NCBI GenBank assembly: GCA_036389335.1
Contig: DASVQC010000050.1
Coordinates: 1-64,000, forward strand
Reading direction: 5' to 3'
Length of the DNA stretch: 64,000 nt
DNA from: JAIVGV01 sp036389335
GTDB lineage: Bacteria > Acidobacteriota > Blastocatellia > Pyrinomonadales > Pyrinomonadaceae
The notes under the pieces were generated by a model that was given only the letters and a program-made list of their open reading frames with translations, had not been told where the DNA came from and made no database searches. Made by a program: the position numbers and the translations under genes. Of this stretch, positions 36,276 to 44,304 are shown piece by piece; the stretch's first letter is position 1, and every line of letters starts with the position of its first letter.

Positions 36276-36369
36276 TGTAGGGGCAGGGCTTGTCCCTGCC
36301 GTTGCGTGCTGAAGGTGCCGCCTGATGGATGATGATTCGACGCGGGTAGGGACAAGCCCTGCCCCTACA
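36276..36369. repeat. Inverted repeat TAGGGGCAGGGCTTGTCCC
   Basis: The left arm (36276-36300) and right arm (36344-36369) are reverse complements with little divergence (core AGGGCTTGTCCCTGCC / GGGACAAGCCCTGCCC). The spacer is 43 bases and unrelated. The right arm lies just upstream of the ATG of the 36388 gene and could contribute upstream in-frame codons if an earlier ATG (36325) were used. Confidence 0.85.
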
Positions 36370-36387
36370 AGTGGCTGCGAGGTTGTG

Positions 36388-36765
36388 ATGTGTGTTGAAG
36401 GCGAGAGCCGGTGCGCGGGTGAGCCGCCGCTGTTCGAGCGCGCGGATTTGTCGGCGTCGCTCGAACTGATTCTGAGCGGTGGTGTGCTCGCGGCGGACGA
36501 GTTGGCGCGGTTGCTCGATAGTTTTCGCTACGCGCTCGACGGCGGCTTGCGCGGCATCAACGAGGCGCGCACGGCTCTCGTCGCGGCGGTCGAGCTAATT
36601 TATCTGCGGACGGGCGCGCACGCTTCCGCGCTCAAGCTCTACCGGCTCTCACTCGAAGGCCACGTCTTGCCCGGAGACGAGCCGTGCTCAATCCTCGACG
36701 CCGCCATCGAGCGTAGCGGGCGCAGCGTCCGCGCGGCGCGTGGGCGCACCACGCGGTCGGGCTGA
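36388..36765 (+). CDS. Hypothetical helical protein
   Basis: About 125 residues from ATG 36388; an ATG at 36325 is in frame but would translate through the inverted repeat, so I prefer 36388. The protein is Ala/Leu/Glu-rich and helical ('LSASLELILSGGVLAADELA', 'YALDGGLRGINEARTALVAA', 'ERSGRSVRAARGRT'), with no signal peptide or membrane segment. I do not recognise a family. It may be a small partner of the neighbouring XRE gene or unrelated. It converges on asnB paralogue 2 across a hairpin repeat. Confidence 0.5.
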   Translation: MCVEGESRCAGEPPLFERADLSASLELILSGGVLAADELARLLDSFRYALDGGLRGINEARTALVAAVELIYLRTGAHASALKLYRLSLEGHVLPGDEPCSILDAAIERSGRSVRAARGRTTRSG

Positions 36766-36811
36766 GAAGCCGTCTCGAAACTTCCGAGGGGCGTGAGGCA
36801 TATCGCAGAAC

Positions 36812-36889
36812 CTTTGCGCCCTTCATCTTTGCGCCTTTGCGCCTTTGCGTGAAAACTATTCTCACGCAAAGGCGCAAAGGCGCAAAAAG
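36812..36889. repeat. Inverted repeat with GTGA...TCAC core (copy 2, TTTGCGCC units)
   Basis: The left arm (36812-36852) ends GCGCCTTTGCGCCTTTGCGTGA. The centre is AAACTATT. The right arm (36861-36889) is CTCACGCAAAGGCGC followed by AAAGGCGC. The left arm has one extra unit. It lies between two convergent genes. Confidence 0.87.
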
Positions 36890-36911
36890 CAGAAGCTTCT
36901 GAAACGCGCTC

Positions 36912-38852
36912 TCAGTCTAAAAACTCGCGCTGCCAGAGTTCGAGCGTCATCAGTTGCAGGACGTGGAGGCTGAAGTCTTCGCGGCCCGAAAGGTTCTCGG
37001 CGACGACGCGGCGGACTTCTTCGGGGCGGAAGAGCCCGCGGCGGCGCACCGTCTCCTCCGACAACAGATCATCCGCCACTGGCCTCAACGCGCCGCGCAG
37101 CCACGAGCGGACGGGCGCGCCGAAGCCCGCTTTCCGGCGCCACACCACCCCGCGCGGCAGCAGCCTCTCGGCGGCGCGCTTGAGAATGTATTTCCGCTTG
37201 AGCCCGCGCAGCTTCAACGCGGGCGGCATCCGCGCGGCCAGCTCCACCAGCTCGACGTTCAGGAACGGCACGCGCACTTCGAGCGTCGCCGCCATCGAGG
37301 TCTTGTCCGTGTAGTCGAGGTTGAGGCACGGCAGGAAGGTCTTGAGATCGACGTACAGGAGGCGGTTGAGCGGCGCGGCCTTTTCGCAGCGCGCGAAGTA
37401 GCGGCGGTGCTCCTTGTAGGCGTCGAGCCCGCGCGTCGCGTCCCTCAGGTCGTCCGTGTAGAGCCGCCGCTTGTGCCCGTCCGTGAAGTAGGTGCCGAAG
37501 CCGAGGTAGCGATCCTCGAAGTCGTTCGCGGCGCTGCGCGCGAACTTCTTGGCGTTGCGCAGGGGCGCGGTCAGGCGTCCGGGCAGGCCGCCCGGCAGCG
37601 CACTCGCCAGCACGTTCATCAGCGGGCGGCGCACGGCGCTCGGCGCGAGGGCGTCGAGGCGGCCCGCGACCTGCATCGCGAGCTGCCGCGGGTAGCCCGC
37701 GAAGACTTCGTCCCCGCCCATCCCCGAGAGCATGACCGTTAGAGTCTCTCGCGCCTCGCGCGAGACGAGGTAGCTGCTGACCGCCATGTCGATGAGCGGC
37801 ATCTCGACGTGGCGGACTAAGAGCGGCAAAAGCTCCGCCACGTCGGGCGTGAGCGTGCGCTCGTGGTAGTCGGTGGCGAAGAGTTTTCCCACCTCGCGCG
37901 ACCAGCGCGTGTCGTCGGGGATGATGTCGTAGCGTAAGTCCTCCGCCCCGATGCCGACGGTGTAGGTCGAGACTTGGCGGCCCGCGGCGTGGCGGTGCAT
38001 GAGCGCGACGATGGAAGACGAATCGACGCCGCCCGAGAGGAACGCGCCGAGCGGCACGTCCGCCACCATCTCCGACGCGACGACGCGGTCGAGCGTTTCG
38101 AGCACGCGGTCGCGCCACCAATCCTCGTCACGGCCCTCGTCAACGTCGTCGAAGGAGACGTCCCACCACTCGCGCAGAGTCGTCCGACCGTCCTTGACGG
38201 TGAGGACGTGCGCGGGCGGGAGTTTACGCACGCCGCGGAAGAGCGTCTGCGGGTCGGGCGTCCAGAGGAAAGTTAACTGCTGGTGGAGGCCTTCCACGTC
38301 GAGCGCGCGCCCGACGAGGCCCGACGCGAGCAGGGCTTTCACCTCCGAGCCGAAGACGAACGAGTCGCCCGCGCCGTCCGCGCCCCGCGCGTCGGCGTAG
38401 TAGAGCGGCTTGATGCCGAGGCGGTCGCGCGCGAGCGTGAGCGTTCTTTCATGTTCGTCCCAGACGGCGAAGGCGAACATCCCGTTCAGGCGCGGCAGGC
38501 ACCCTTCGCCCCACTCCGCGAAGGCTTCGCAGAGGACTTCCGTGTCGCAGTCGGTGCGGAAGACGCGCCCGCGCGCCTTGAGTTGATCGCGGAGGGCGAC
38601 GTAGTTGTAAAGCTCGCCGTTGTAGGTGAGGACGTAGCGACCGTCGCGCGAGACGAAGGGCTGATGGCCCGCGCTCGACGTGTCGATGATCGAGAGTCGC
38701 CGGTGCAGTAGGCACGCGCGCCGGCCTTCGTCGTCGAACGGCTCCGAGACGAACGCGCCCTCGTCGTCGCGCCCGCGGTGCTCGATTGAGCGGAGCATCG
38801 CGGAGGCGCACGCCTCCGGCTCCCTCGTGATCAGTCCGGCGATGCCGCACAT
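36912..38852 (-). CDS. asnB: Asparagine synthase-type amidotransferase (paralogue 2)
   Basis: A 646-residue AsnB-family enzyme. I start it at ATG 38852 so that Cys2 of MCGIAGL becomes the N-terminal glutaminase nucleophile; 18 more codons upstream read through the repeat at 38871 and would block this. The glutaminase part has 'HRGRDDEGAF' and 'YNGELYNYVALRDQL'. The synthetase PP-loop 'FLSGGVDSSSIVAL' is near 272, and 'GGDEVFAGYPRQ' is present. C-terminal 'LKRKYILKRAAERLLPRGVV' and 'WRRKAGFGAPVRSWLRG' are as in the other two paralogues. Role as for paralogue 1: probable carboxyl amidation in polysaccharide maturation, asparagine synthesis being the alternative. Confidence 0.9.
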   Translation of the reverse strand: MCGIAGLITREPEACASAMLRSIEHRGRDDEGAFVSEPFDDEGRRACLLHRRLSIIDTSSAGHQPFVSRDGRYVLTYNGELYNYVALRDQLKARGRVFRTDCDTEVLCEAFAEWGEGCLPRLNGMFAFAVWDEHERTLTLARDRLGIKPLYYADARGADGAGDSFVFGSEVKALLASGLVGRALDVEGLHQQLTFLWTPDPQTLFRGVRKLPPAHVLTVKDGRTTLREWWDVSFDDVDEGRDEDWWRDRVLETLDRVVASEMVADVPLGAFLSGGVDSSSIVALMHRHAAGRQVSTYTVGIGAEDLRYDIIPDDTRWSREVGKLFATDYHERTLTPDVAELLPLLVRHVEMPLIDMAVSSYLVSREARETLTVMLSGMGGDEVFAGYPRQLAMQVAGRLDALAPSAVRRPLMNVLASALPGGLPGRLTAPLRNAKKFARSAANDFEDRYLGFGTYFTDGHKRRLYTDDLRDATRGLDAYKEHRRYFARCEKAAPLNRLLYVDLKTFLPCLNLDYTDKTSMAATLEVRVPFLNVELVELAARMPPALKLRGLKRKYILKRAAERLLPRGVVWRRKAGFGAPVRSWLRGALRPVADDLLSEETVRRRGLFRPEEVRRVVAENLSGREDFSLHVLQLMTLELWQREFLD

Positions 38853-38870
38853 TCGGCGTCTTCCCTTTTG

Positions 38871-38925
38871 CGCCTCCAGCGCCTCCGGCGTGAGAAATAG
38901 TTTCACGCCGGAGGCGCTGGAGGCG
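38871..38925. repeat. Inverted repeat with GTGA...TCAC core (copy 3, GCGCCTCC units)
   Basis: Perfect 23-bp arms (38871-38893 and 38903-38925), CGCCTCCAGCGCCTCCGG plus CGTGA and their complement, around GAAATAGTT. The core resembles copy 2 but the arm units are different, and both arms carry the changes. It lies in the divergent gap between asnB paralogue 2 and the GT39-like gene. Confidence 0.87.
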
Positions 38926-38982
38926 CGAAGAAATCAAAGGCGCGAAGAAGTTTCGGGTCGAACTCTTATATACTCCCGCCGC

Positions 38983-40341
38983 GTGAGAATATACCGCAAG
39001 CCCGCCGCCTTCGCGCTCGCCGTCTTCGCCGCCGCCCTGTGCGTGCGGCTGCTGACGTGGCAGGAGACGCGGCTCGAAGTCGGCAAAGTCCAGACGGTCG
39101 TGACCGCGGGCTACAGGCGCGACGCGGGTTTCCTGACACAAGGCGGCTTGCGATCCCTCTTCAGCCGAACGTCGCCGCTCGCCAACCCCGACTCGCTCGG
39201 CCACCCGCCCGGCTACCCCCTGCTGCTCGCGGCCCTCGCGAAAACCGTCGGCGACGCGGACGCGCGCGTGCAGCTCTTCCAGATCGTTTGCGACGCGGTC
39301 GCCTGCGTCCTCCTCCTGCTCGTCGTCGCGGAGCTGTTGAACCTTTCGACCGCGCTCGCCGCGGGGCTGCTCGCCGCCCTCTCGCCGCAGCTCGCGTGGA
39401 ACTCCGTACTGCTCTTGCCCGACTCGCTCGCCGCGCTGCCGCTACTCTGTGCGATCTACTGCCTCGCGCGCGCCCTAAGGCGGCCCGGCGTCGCTTTGAT
39501 GATCGCGGCGGGCGCGCTCGTCGGCATCTCGTGCTGGCTGCGCGCCAACGCCCTGCTGCTCGCGCCCTTCCTCGCCGCCTTCGTCCTTATCTTTTTTGAT
39601 CGCGCGAAACGTCTGCGCCTCGCGGCGTCGCTCGTCGCGGGCGCGCTCGCCGTCGTCGGCGTGCTGACGCTGAGGAACGCCGTCGTCTTCCGCCACTTCG
39701 TCCCCGCCTCGCTCGGCGCGGGGCAGACGCTGCTCGAAGGCATCGGCGACTACGACACGGCGGGCCGCTTCGGCGTCCCCCAGACCGACGACGAGATCAT
39801 GCGCGAGGAGGCCCGCGCCGCAGGCCGCCCCGACTACGCGCAGACGCTCCTCGGCCCGGACGGCATCGCGCGCGAGCGTCTGCGCCTGCGGCGCGGCTTC
39901 GCCGTCATCCGCGCCCACCCCTTCTGGTTCGCCTCCGTCATGCTGCAACGCGCCGCCTCGATGCTCCGCATGGAGCGCGCGCGCCGCGTCTCGTTCGCGA
40001 CGGACGACGACGACACGCCCGGCGCTTCCAAGCCCTCGCGTTGGTCTGACCTCCCCCGCATCGTCGTCGCTTTGCCGCAAAGACTCTTCATCACCGCGCT
40101 CGTGCTGCCGCTCGTGCTCGGCGGCGTGTTCCTGCTCGCGCGCGGGCGGGAGAGTCGGCGCGCGCTCGCCGTCCTCTGCGCCGTCCCCGCCTACTACTTC
40201 TGCGTCCAGTCGATCTTCCACACCGAGTATCGCTACACGCTCGCCGCCGACTACTTCTACTTCGCGCTCGCCGCCGTCCCGCTCGCTTTGCTCGCCCCCA
40301 AGCTGTCACGCAGGTTGTCGAGATCGCCCGCGACGCCCTGA
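38983..40341 (+). CDS. Multi-pass membrane glycosyltransferase (GT39/ArnT-like)
   Basis: A 452-residue integral membrane protein, starting at GTG 38983 ('RIYRKPAAFALAVFAAALCV'). About nine to ten hydrophobic helices follow. The first outer loop carries 'PDSLGHPPGYPLLLAAL', with the acidic and aromatic pattern of PMT/ArnT-type transferases that use polyprenyl-phosphate sugars. A soluble stretch at about 255-340 separates the last helices. It would attach a sugar to a glycan, lipid or protein outside the membrane. The frame extends upstream into antisense asnB sequence, which is a shadow. The ArnC-like enzyme at 27809 could provide the donor. Confidence 0.82.
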   Translation: MRIYRKPAAFALAVFAAALCVRLLTWQETRLEVGKVQTVVTAGYRRDAGFLTQGGLRSLFSRTSPLANPDSLGHPPGYPLLLAALAKTVGDADARVQLFQIVCDAVACVLLLLVVAELLNLSTALAAGLLAALSPQLAWNSVLLLPDSLAALPLLCAIYCLARALRRPGVALMIAAGALVGISCWLRANALLLAPFLAAFVLIFFDRAKRLRLAASLVAGALAVVGVLTLRNAVVFRHFVPASLGAGQTLLEGIGDYDTAGRFGVPQTDDEIMREEARAAGRPDYAQTLLGPDGIARERLRLRRGFAVIRAHPFWFASVMLQRAASMLRMERARRVSFATDDDDTPGASKPSRWSDLPRIVVALPQRLFITALVLPLVLGGVFLLARGRESRRALAVLCAVPAYYFCVQSIFHTEYRYTLAADYFYFALAAVPLALLAPKLSRRLSRSPATP

Positions 40342-40367
40342 GTTGATCAAGCCGACTCGCCCCCTTA

Positions 40368-40419
40368 GCGTCTTTGCGCCTTTGCGTGAGGAAAATTTCA
40401 CGCAGAGGCGCAAAGACGC
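40368..40419. repeat. Inverted repeat with GTGA...TCAC core (copy 4, TTTGCGCC units)
   Basis: Arms of 22 bp (40368-40389, 40398-40419), GCGTCTTTGCGCCTTTGCG plus TGA, with one mismatch around GGAAAATT. It lies between the ends of two convergent genes and is a likely shared terminator structure. Confidence 0.87.
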
Positions 40420-40431
40420 AAAGCGGGCGCA

Positions 40432-42615
40432 CTAGACTTTGATGGGTTGGCCCGTGCGGAGTGAGTCGAGGATGCGGAAGGTGGCGCGCGTGGTGGCGGC
40501 GAGTTCCGCGAGCGGGACGGGCGGGGGCGTGCCTTCCAAGACCATCCGGCAGGCGGCGCGCACTTCCTCCGCCTGCCCCTTGTCGGCGGCGCGCAGCTTG
40601 GTCCGCTCCTCGCGCCCGCCGCGGTAGGCGAGCGACGCGCGGAAGTCTTCGACGACGAAGGAGCGGCCCGCGCCGAAAATCTCGACGCGCTCTTTCGCCA
40701 GCGCGCGGTCGCCCTCGGCGAGGTAGGCGACGCAGGCGTTCGAGCCGTCGCCGAAGCGCAGCGTGACGAAGACCGAATCGTCGTCGACCGTCTCGGCGTT
40801 GTCACTCCTGACCGACTCGGCGAAGACGCCGACGGGCGGCGCGCCCGCGAAGAACTGGCAGAGATCGACGAAGTGGCAGACCTCCCCGCGGACGCGCCCG
40901 CCGCCCTCCGCGGGCGACTGCGTCCAGTGCGCGGCGGGCACGCGGCCCGCGTTGACGCGGTAGAGGATCGACAGCGGCCCGCGCCTGTCCGCGAAAAAAT
41001 CTTTCGCCGCGCGCGCCGCGGGCGAGAAGCGGCGGTTGAAGCCGACCATCAACTTCGCGCTTGAGCGCGACGCGGCTTCGAGCAGGGCGTCCAGCTCTTC
41101 GTCGGTCAGTGCGAGGGGCTTCTCGACGAAGACGTGCTTGCCCGCTTCGAGCGCGCGGCGGGCGAGCGCGGCGTGCGAGTCGTGGCGCGTGGCGACGACG
41201 ACGAGGTTCACGTCCGGGTCTTCGACGACGGCGTCCGCGCCCGACGCGAGCGCGGCGAAGTCGTACTTCTCGCCCACGTCGCGCGCCGTCACGCCCGAGG
41301 CCGTCGCGATCGACTGGAAGCGCGCGCCCGCCGCCTTGAAGTGCGGCAGCAGCATCGCGCGCGCGTAAGCGCCCGCCCCGATCATCCCGACGCGCACCTC
41401 GGAGGCGCGGCGCGCGGCGGCGTCGCCCGCGCGCCCCTCTTCGCCCGCGACGCCGCGCGGGCGACGCTCGATGACGGTCGCCGGCTCGCGCGCGGCGTCG
41501 TAGGTGAGCAGCACGGCGAGGTGCGGCTCGCGCGTGTCGCCCGCGATCAAACGGTAGGCGCGCTCGCCCTCTTCAATCGCGAAGCGGTGCGTGACGAGCG
41601 GCGCGGTGCGGACGCGCCCCGCCGCGACGGCGTCTAGGAAGGCCTCGATGTTGCGCCCCTCCGTCCAGCGCACGTACGGGAGAGGGTAGTCGTGCCCGCG
41701 CTCCTCGTACTCCGGATCGTAGCGGCCCGGCCCGTAAGACATCGAGACCCGCAGCGTCAGCTCGCGCGCGAAGTAAAGATTGCGCGGCACGTCCATGCCG
41801 ACCGCGCCGACGGCGACGACCCTGCCCTTCAGGCGCGAAATCTCGCCGGCGAGCGCGACCGGCTCGCTCGACTGCGTCGCCGCCGTGACGAGAACCGCGT
41901 CCGCGCCGCGCCCGCGCGTCCACGCCTCGACCGCGCGGGGCGCGTCGCCGCTCGAAGTCGCGCCGTCGTCCGCGCCGAGCGCGCGCGCGAGATCGACCCT
42001 CGCCGGATCAACGTCGATGCCGAAGACGCGGCAGCCGTTGGCGGCGAGCAGTTGGCAGGTGAGCTGTCCGATGAGGCCGAGGCCGACGACGACGACCGAC
42101 TCGCCGAGCGTCGGCTCGGCCAGCCGCACGCCCTGCAACGCTATCGCCCCGACGGTGCCGAACGCGCCCGCCTCGAAATCGACCCCGTCGGGCAGTCGCA
42201 CGCACAAATTTTTCGGCACGCTCAAGACTTCCGCGTGCGTCGCGTAGCCCGCGCCCGCGCACGCCACGCGGTCGCCCGCGCGAAACTCCGTCACGCCCGC
42301 GCCGACCTCCGCCACGACGCCCGCCGCGCTGTAGCCGAGCGCGTGCGACTCGTCGAGTTTTTCGCGCACCGCGCCGAGCGTGTTGACCAGCCCTTCGGCC
42401 TTAACTTTATCGACGACCTTGCGCACGAGGTCGGGCCGCTCGCGCGCCTTGCCGACGAGGCTCTTGCGCCCCAGCTCGACGACCGCGCGCTCCGTGCCCG
42501 CGCTGACGAGCGAGGCGGCGGTGCGAACCACGACGCGCCCCTCCAGCGCGACCGGCGCTGGCACGTCGGCGACCCGGCCCTCGCCGTTCTTCAGATTTTG
42601 GAGGAGTTGCTTCAT
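40432..42615 (-). CDS. Two-domain oxidoreductase: zinc-type alcohol dehydrogenase fused to Gfo/Idh/MocA
   Basis: A 727-residue fusion. Residues 1-375 are a medium-chain (threonine/sorbitol-dehydrogenase-like) domain with the GroES-type 'GYSAAGVVAEVGAGVTEFRA' and 'VVVVGLGLIGQLTCQLLAAN' (NAD motif 178-183). The usual zinc Cys ligands are poorly kept. Residues about 405-727 are Gfo/Idh/MocA with 'VGMIGAGAYARAMLLPHFKA', 'HVFVEKPLALTDEELDALL' (about 492) and 'GEVCHFVDLCQFF'. This fusion recurs in polysaccharide clusters beside heparinase-like lyases and amidotransferases, both of which are in this window. It probably oxidises and reduces a nucleotide sugar in successive steps; substrate unknown. 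Confidence 0.9.
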   Translation of the reverse strand: MKQLLQNLKNGEGRVADVPAPVALEGRVVVRTAASLVSAGTERAVVELGRKSLVGKARERPDLVRKVVDKVKAEGLVNTLGAVREKLDESHALGYSAAGVVAEVGAGVTEFRAGDRVACAGAGYATHAEVLSVPKNLCVRLPDGVDFEAGAFGTVGAIALQGVRLAEPTLGESVVVVGLGLIGQLTCQLLAANGCRVFGIDVDPARVDLARALGADDGATSSGDAPRAVEAWTRGRGADAVLVTAATQSSEPVALAGEISRLKGRVVAVGAVGMDVPRNLYFARELTLRVSMSYGPGRYDPEYEERGHDYPLPYVRWTEGRNIEAFLDAVAAGRVRTAPLVTHRFAIEEGERAYRLIAGDTREPHLAVLLTYDAAREPATVIERRPRGVAGEEGRAGDAAARRASEVRVGMIGAGAYARAMLLPHFKAAGARFQSIATASGVTARDVGEKYDFAALASGADAVVEDPDVNLVVVATRHDSHAALARRALEAGKHVFVEKPLALTDEELDALLEAASRSSAKLMVGFNRRFSPAARAAKDFFADRRGPLSILYRVNAGRVPAAHWTQSPAEGGGRVRGEVCHFVDLCQFFAGAPPVGVFAESVRSDNAETVDDDSVFVTLRFGDGSNACVAYLAEGDRALAKERVEIFGAGRSFVVEDFRASLAYRGGREERTKLRAADKGQAEEVRAACRMVLEGTPPPVPLAELAATTRATFRILDSLRTGQPIKV

Positions 42616-42619
42616 TAGG

Positions 42620-42771
42620 TGGCTGTTAGCTGTTAGCTGTTAGCTCTTAGCCGTTAGCAAAACTCGAAACACTCTTGAAGCTTTAGCAAAGCTCAAAACG
42701 ATCTCGAAGCTGGTGCGAGGGCCGACGGCTGAGACTTCCCGGCTAAGAGCTAACGGCTAAGAGCTAACGGC
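42620..42771. repeat. Inverted repeat of GTTAGCTGTTAGC-type units (copy 2)
   Basis: The left arm (42620-42658) has four GCTGTTA/GCTCTTA units. The right arm (42741-42771) is GGCTAAGAGCTAACGGC twice. The middle (42659-42740) is unrelated and includes the near-duplicate CTTGAAGCTTTAGCAAAGCT region. The right arm overlaps the last codons of the glycosyltransferase at 42757. Confidence 0.82.
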
Positions 42772-43965
42772 TTCATTATCACGCTTCGAGAGCGCGTCTT
42801 CAATCAGACCGCTCACCCACTCGGCGCGCGCGTCCCAAGTGCCCGCCCTCACCGCGTCTTGGCGGCGGCGCGCGGCGTCTTCGTCGCGGTCTTCGAGCGC
42901 GTCTTCGACGAGGCGCAGGAAATCCTCGCGGCTGCGCGCGATCCGCAGCACGCCGCTCATCGGCTCGTACTCGGGGAGCGGCGAGATGACGACGGGCTTG
43001 CCCGTGGCGAGGTACTCGCGCACCTTGATCGCCGAGCCGTAGGAGGTGAACGCGCGCTCGGTCTCCCACGGCAGCACGCACACGTCGAAGCCCGCGGCGT
43101 AGCGCGGCAGCTCGTCGTAAGCGACCGCGGGGATGAAATGTACGCCCGGCAGACTCTCGATCTCCATCCCGCGCGACTTGTTGCCGACGAAGACCCACTG
43201 CCACGCGGGGCGCTCGCGCGCCGCGCGCTTGATCAACTCCTGATCGACGAGCCACGGCTCTATCGCGCCGAAGTAGCCGAGCCGCGGGCGCGGAATCCGC
43301 TCGATCTCCGGCGCGACGGCGAGCGCGCCCTCGCCGCGCTCGCCGACGCGCGACCAGTGCTCGAAGTCCACGGCCTGCTCTAACAGGTAAGATCGCTCGC
43401 GCCCGCTCGTCGCCTCTTCAAGGAGCTTGCGACCGGAGTAAAAGATCAGATCGGCGCGCTCTATCGCGCGCTCGTGCAGGCGTCGGATGGCCGCCGGGTC
43501 GGTCGCGTGATCCATCAGGTTCGCGTCGTACTTGTCCGAGACGTGGTAGACGACGAGCGACTCGCCGAACGCGCCCGCCATCTCGGCGGCGGTCGGGATC
43601 GCGATCCACAGGATCGGCCTCCTCAGCCCGCGCCGCCGCGCGAGCAGCGTGATCTGCGCGGCGATGAGCCTGCGGTTGGCGGCGCGCGAGGCGCGGCTGC
43701 CGAAGAAAGGGAGCGCGGCGGGCGAGACGACCGTGATGCCCTCCTCGGTCGTGCGCGCGAGCTTCGCGTACGAGCCGAGCTTGCGCCGCACGCGCGGCAG
43801 CAGGTCCTTGTTCGAGAGCGCGGGCAGCCCCATCGAGATCGAGTTGACGAAGATGACCCGGTTGCCCGCGCGCGCGAAGCGGCGCATCAGGTGGTTCTTC
43901 GAGTGCGGGTGGTGGTACCACCAGTCCTCGCCGCCGAAACAGACGATGGATTTTCCCGTGAAGAT
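42757..43965 (-). CDS. GT-B glycosyltransferase (TuaH-like), start codon unresolved
   Basis: A family-4-like glycosyltransferase of about 376-402 residues. The frame is open from just after a TAA at 43966-43968 and reads 'KSIVCFGGEDWWYHHPHS' before the internal ATG 43887 ('MRRFARAGNRVIFVNSISMG'). The upstream residues are clearly conserved-type N-terminal sequence, yet no ATG, GTG or TTG lies between the stop and them. Start is therefore ATC/ATT-like, or the gene lost its first codons at a junction near 43966. Later motifs: 'YHVSDKYDANLMD', 'GYFGAIEPWLVD', 'PWETERAFTSYGSAIKVREY' and 'ATGKPVVISPLPEYEP'. The C-terminal AVSS and stop come from the repeat. Confidence 0.78.
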   Translation of the reverse strand: MFTGKSIVCFGGEDWWYHHPHSKNHLMRRFARAGNRVIFVNSISMGLPALSNKDLLPRVRRKLGSYAKLARTTEEGITVVSPAALPFFGSRASRAANRRLIAAQITLLARRRGLRRPILWIAIPTAAEMAGAFGESLVVYHVSDKYDANLMDHATDPAAIRRLHERAIERADLIFYSGRKLLEEATSGRERSYLLEQAVDFEHWSRVGERGEGALAVAPEIERIPRPRLGYFGAIEPWLVDQELIKRAARERPAWQWVFVGNKSRGMEIESLPGVHFIPAVAYDELPRYAAGFDVCVLPWETERAFTSYGSAIKVREYLATGKPVVISPLPEYEPMSGVLRIARSREDFLRLVEDALEDRDEDAARRRQDAVRAGTWDARAEWVSGLIEDALSKRDNEAVSS

Positions 43966-44110
43966 TTAAGCAGTCTCCGGCGTTTTGGGGCCAGTTTCGA
44001 CCCTGTTCGAGTACTTGGAGGCCCACCAAAGGTACACTCAATAATTAGACAGCAAATACTATCACGCAACTAAATTTCGACTCACAGCCCAAAACTGATT
44101 CTATTCTCCT

Positions 44111-44227
44111 ATGGCACATTCCTCACCCCGCATCGTTGCAGGAATCAAACGATATGCGGCGGCAATCCTTGAAAGTTTCCAGACGCAAGCCTCTAAGCCC
44201 GAAGAGGCGTCAGAAGCAGTCAACTGA
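44111..44227 (+). CDS. Possible 38-residue small protein
   Basis: A short open frame, ATG 44111 to TGA 44227, reading 'MAHSSPRIVAGIKRYAAAIL' then 'ESFQTQASKPEEASEAVN': an amphipathic helix followed by an acidic tail. It sits in an AT-richer pocket and is followed 21 bp later by a textbook terminator, which implies that this strand is transcribed. There is no good ribosome site, so a small RNA is an alternative reading. I know no family for it. Confidence 0.35.
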   Translation: MAHSSPRIVAGIKRYAAAILESFQTQASKPEEASEAVN

Positions 44228-44248
44228 GGACAGGTACGGATAATAAGG

Positions 44249-44280
44249 AAAGCCGCCCGCGAGGTCATGCGGGCGGCTTT
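44249..44280. terminator. Rho-independent terminator
   Basis: A perfect 12-bp stem, AAAGCCGCCCGC/GCGGGCGGCTTT, with loop GAGGTCAT and a following TTTTA. It ends the 44111 transcript on the plus strand. It can also serve the minus-strand gene ending at 44305 because the stem has A and T runs on both sides. Confidence 0.88.
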
Positions 44281-44304
44281 TACTTTAAGTGATGATTCCT
44301 TCTA

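Noticed and set aside
36325..36387. Earlier start of the 36388 gene
   Set aside because: It would translate through the right arm of the TAGGGGCAGGG inverted repeat; an ATG beyond it is available.
38680..38982. Upstream extension of the GT39-like protein
   Set aside because: This region is antisense to asnB paralogue 2 and the hairpin repeat; the membrane protein begins naturally at GTG 38983.
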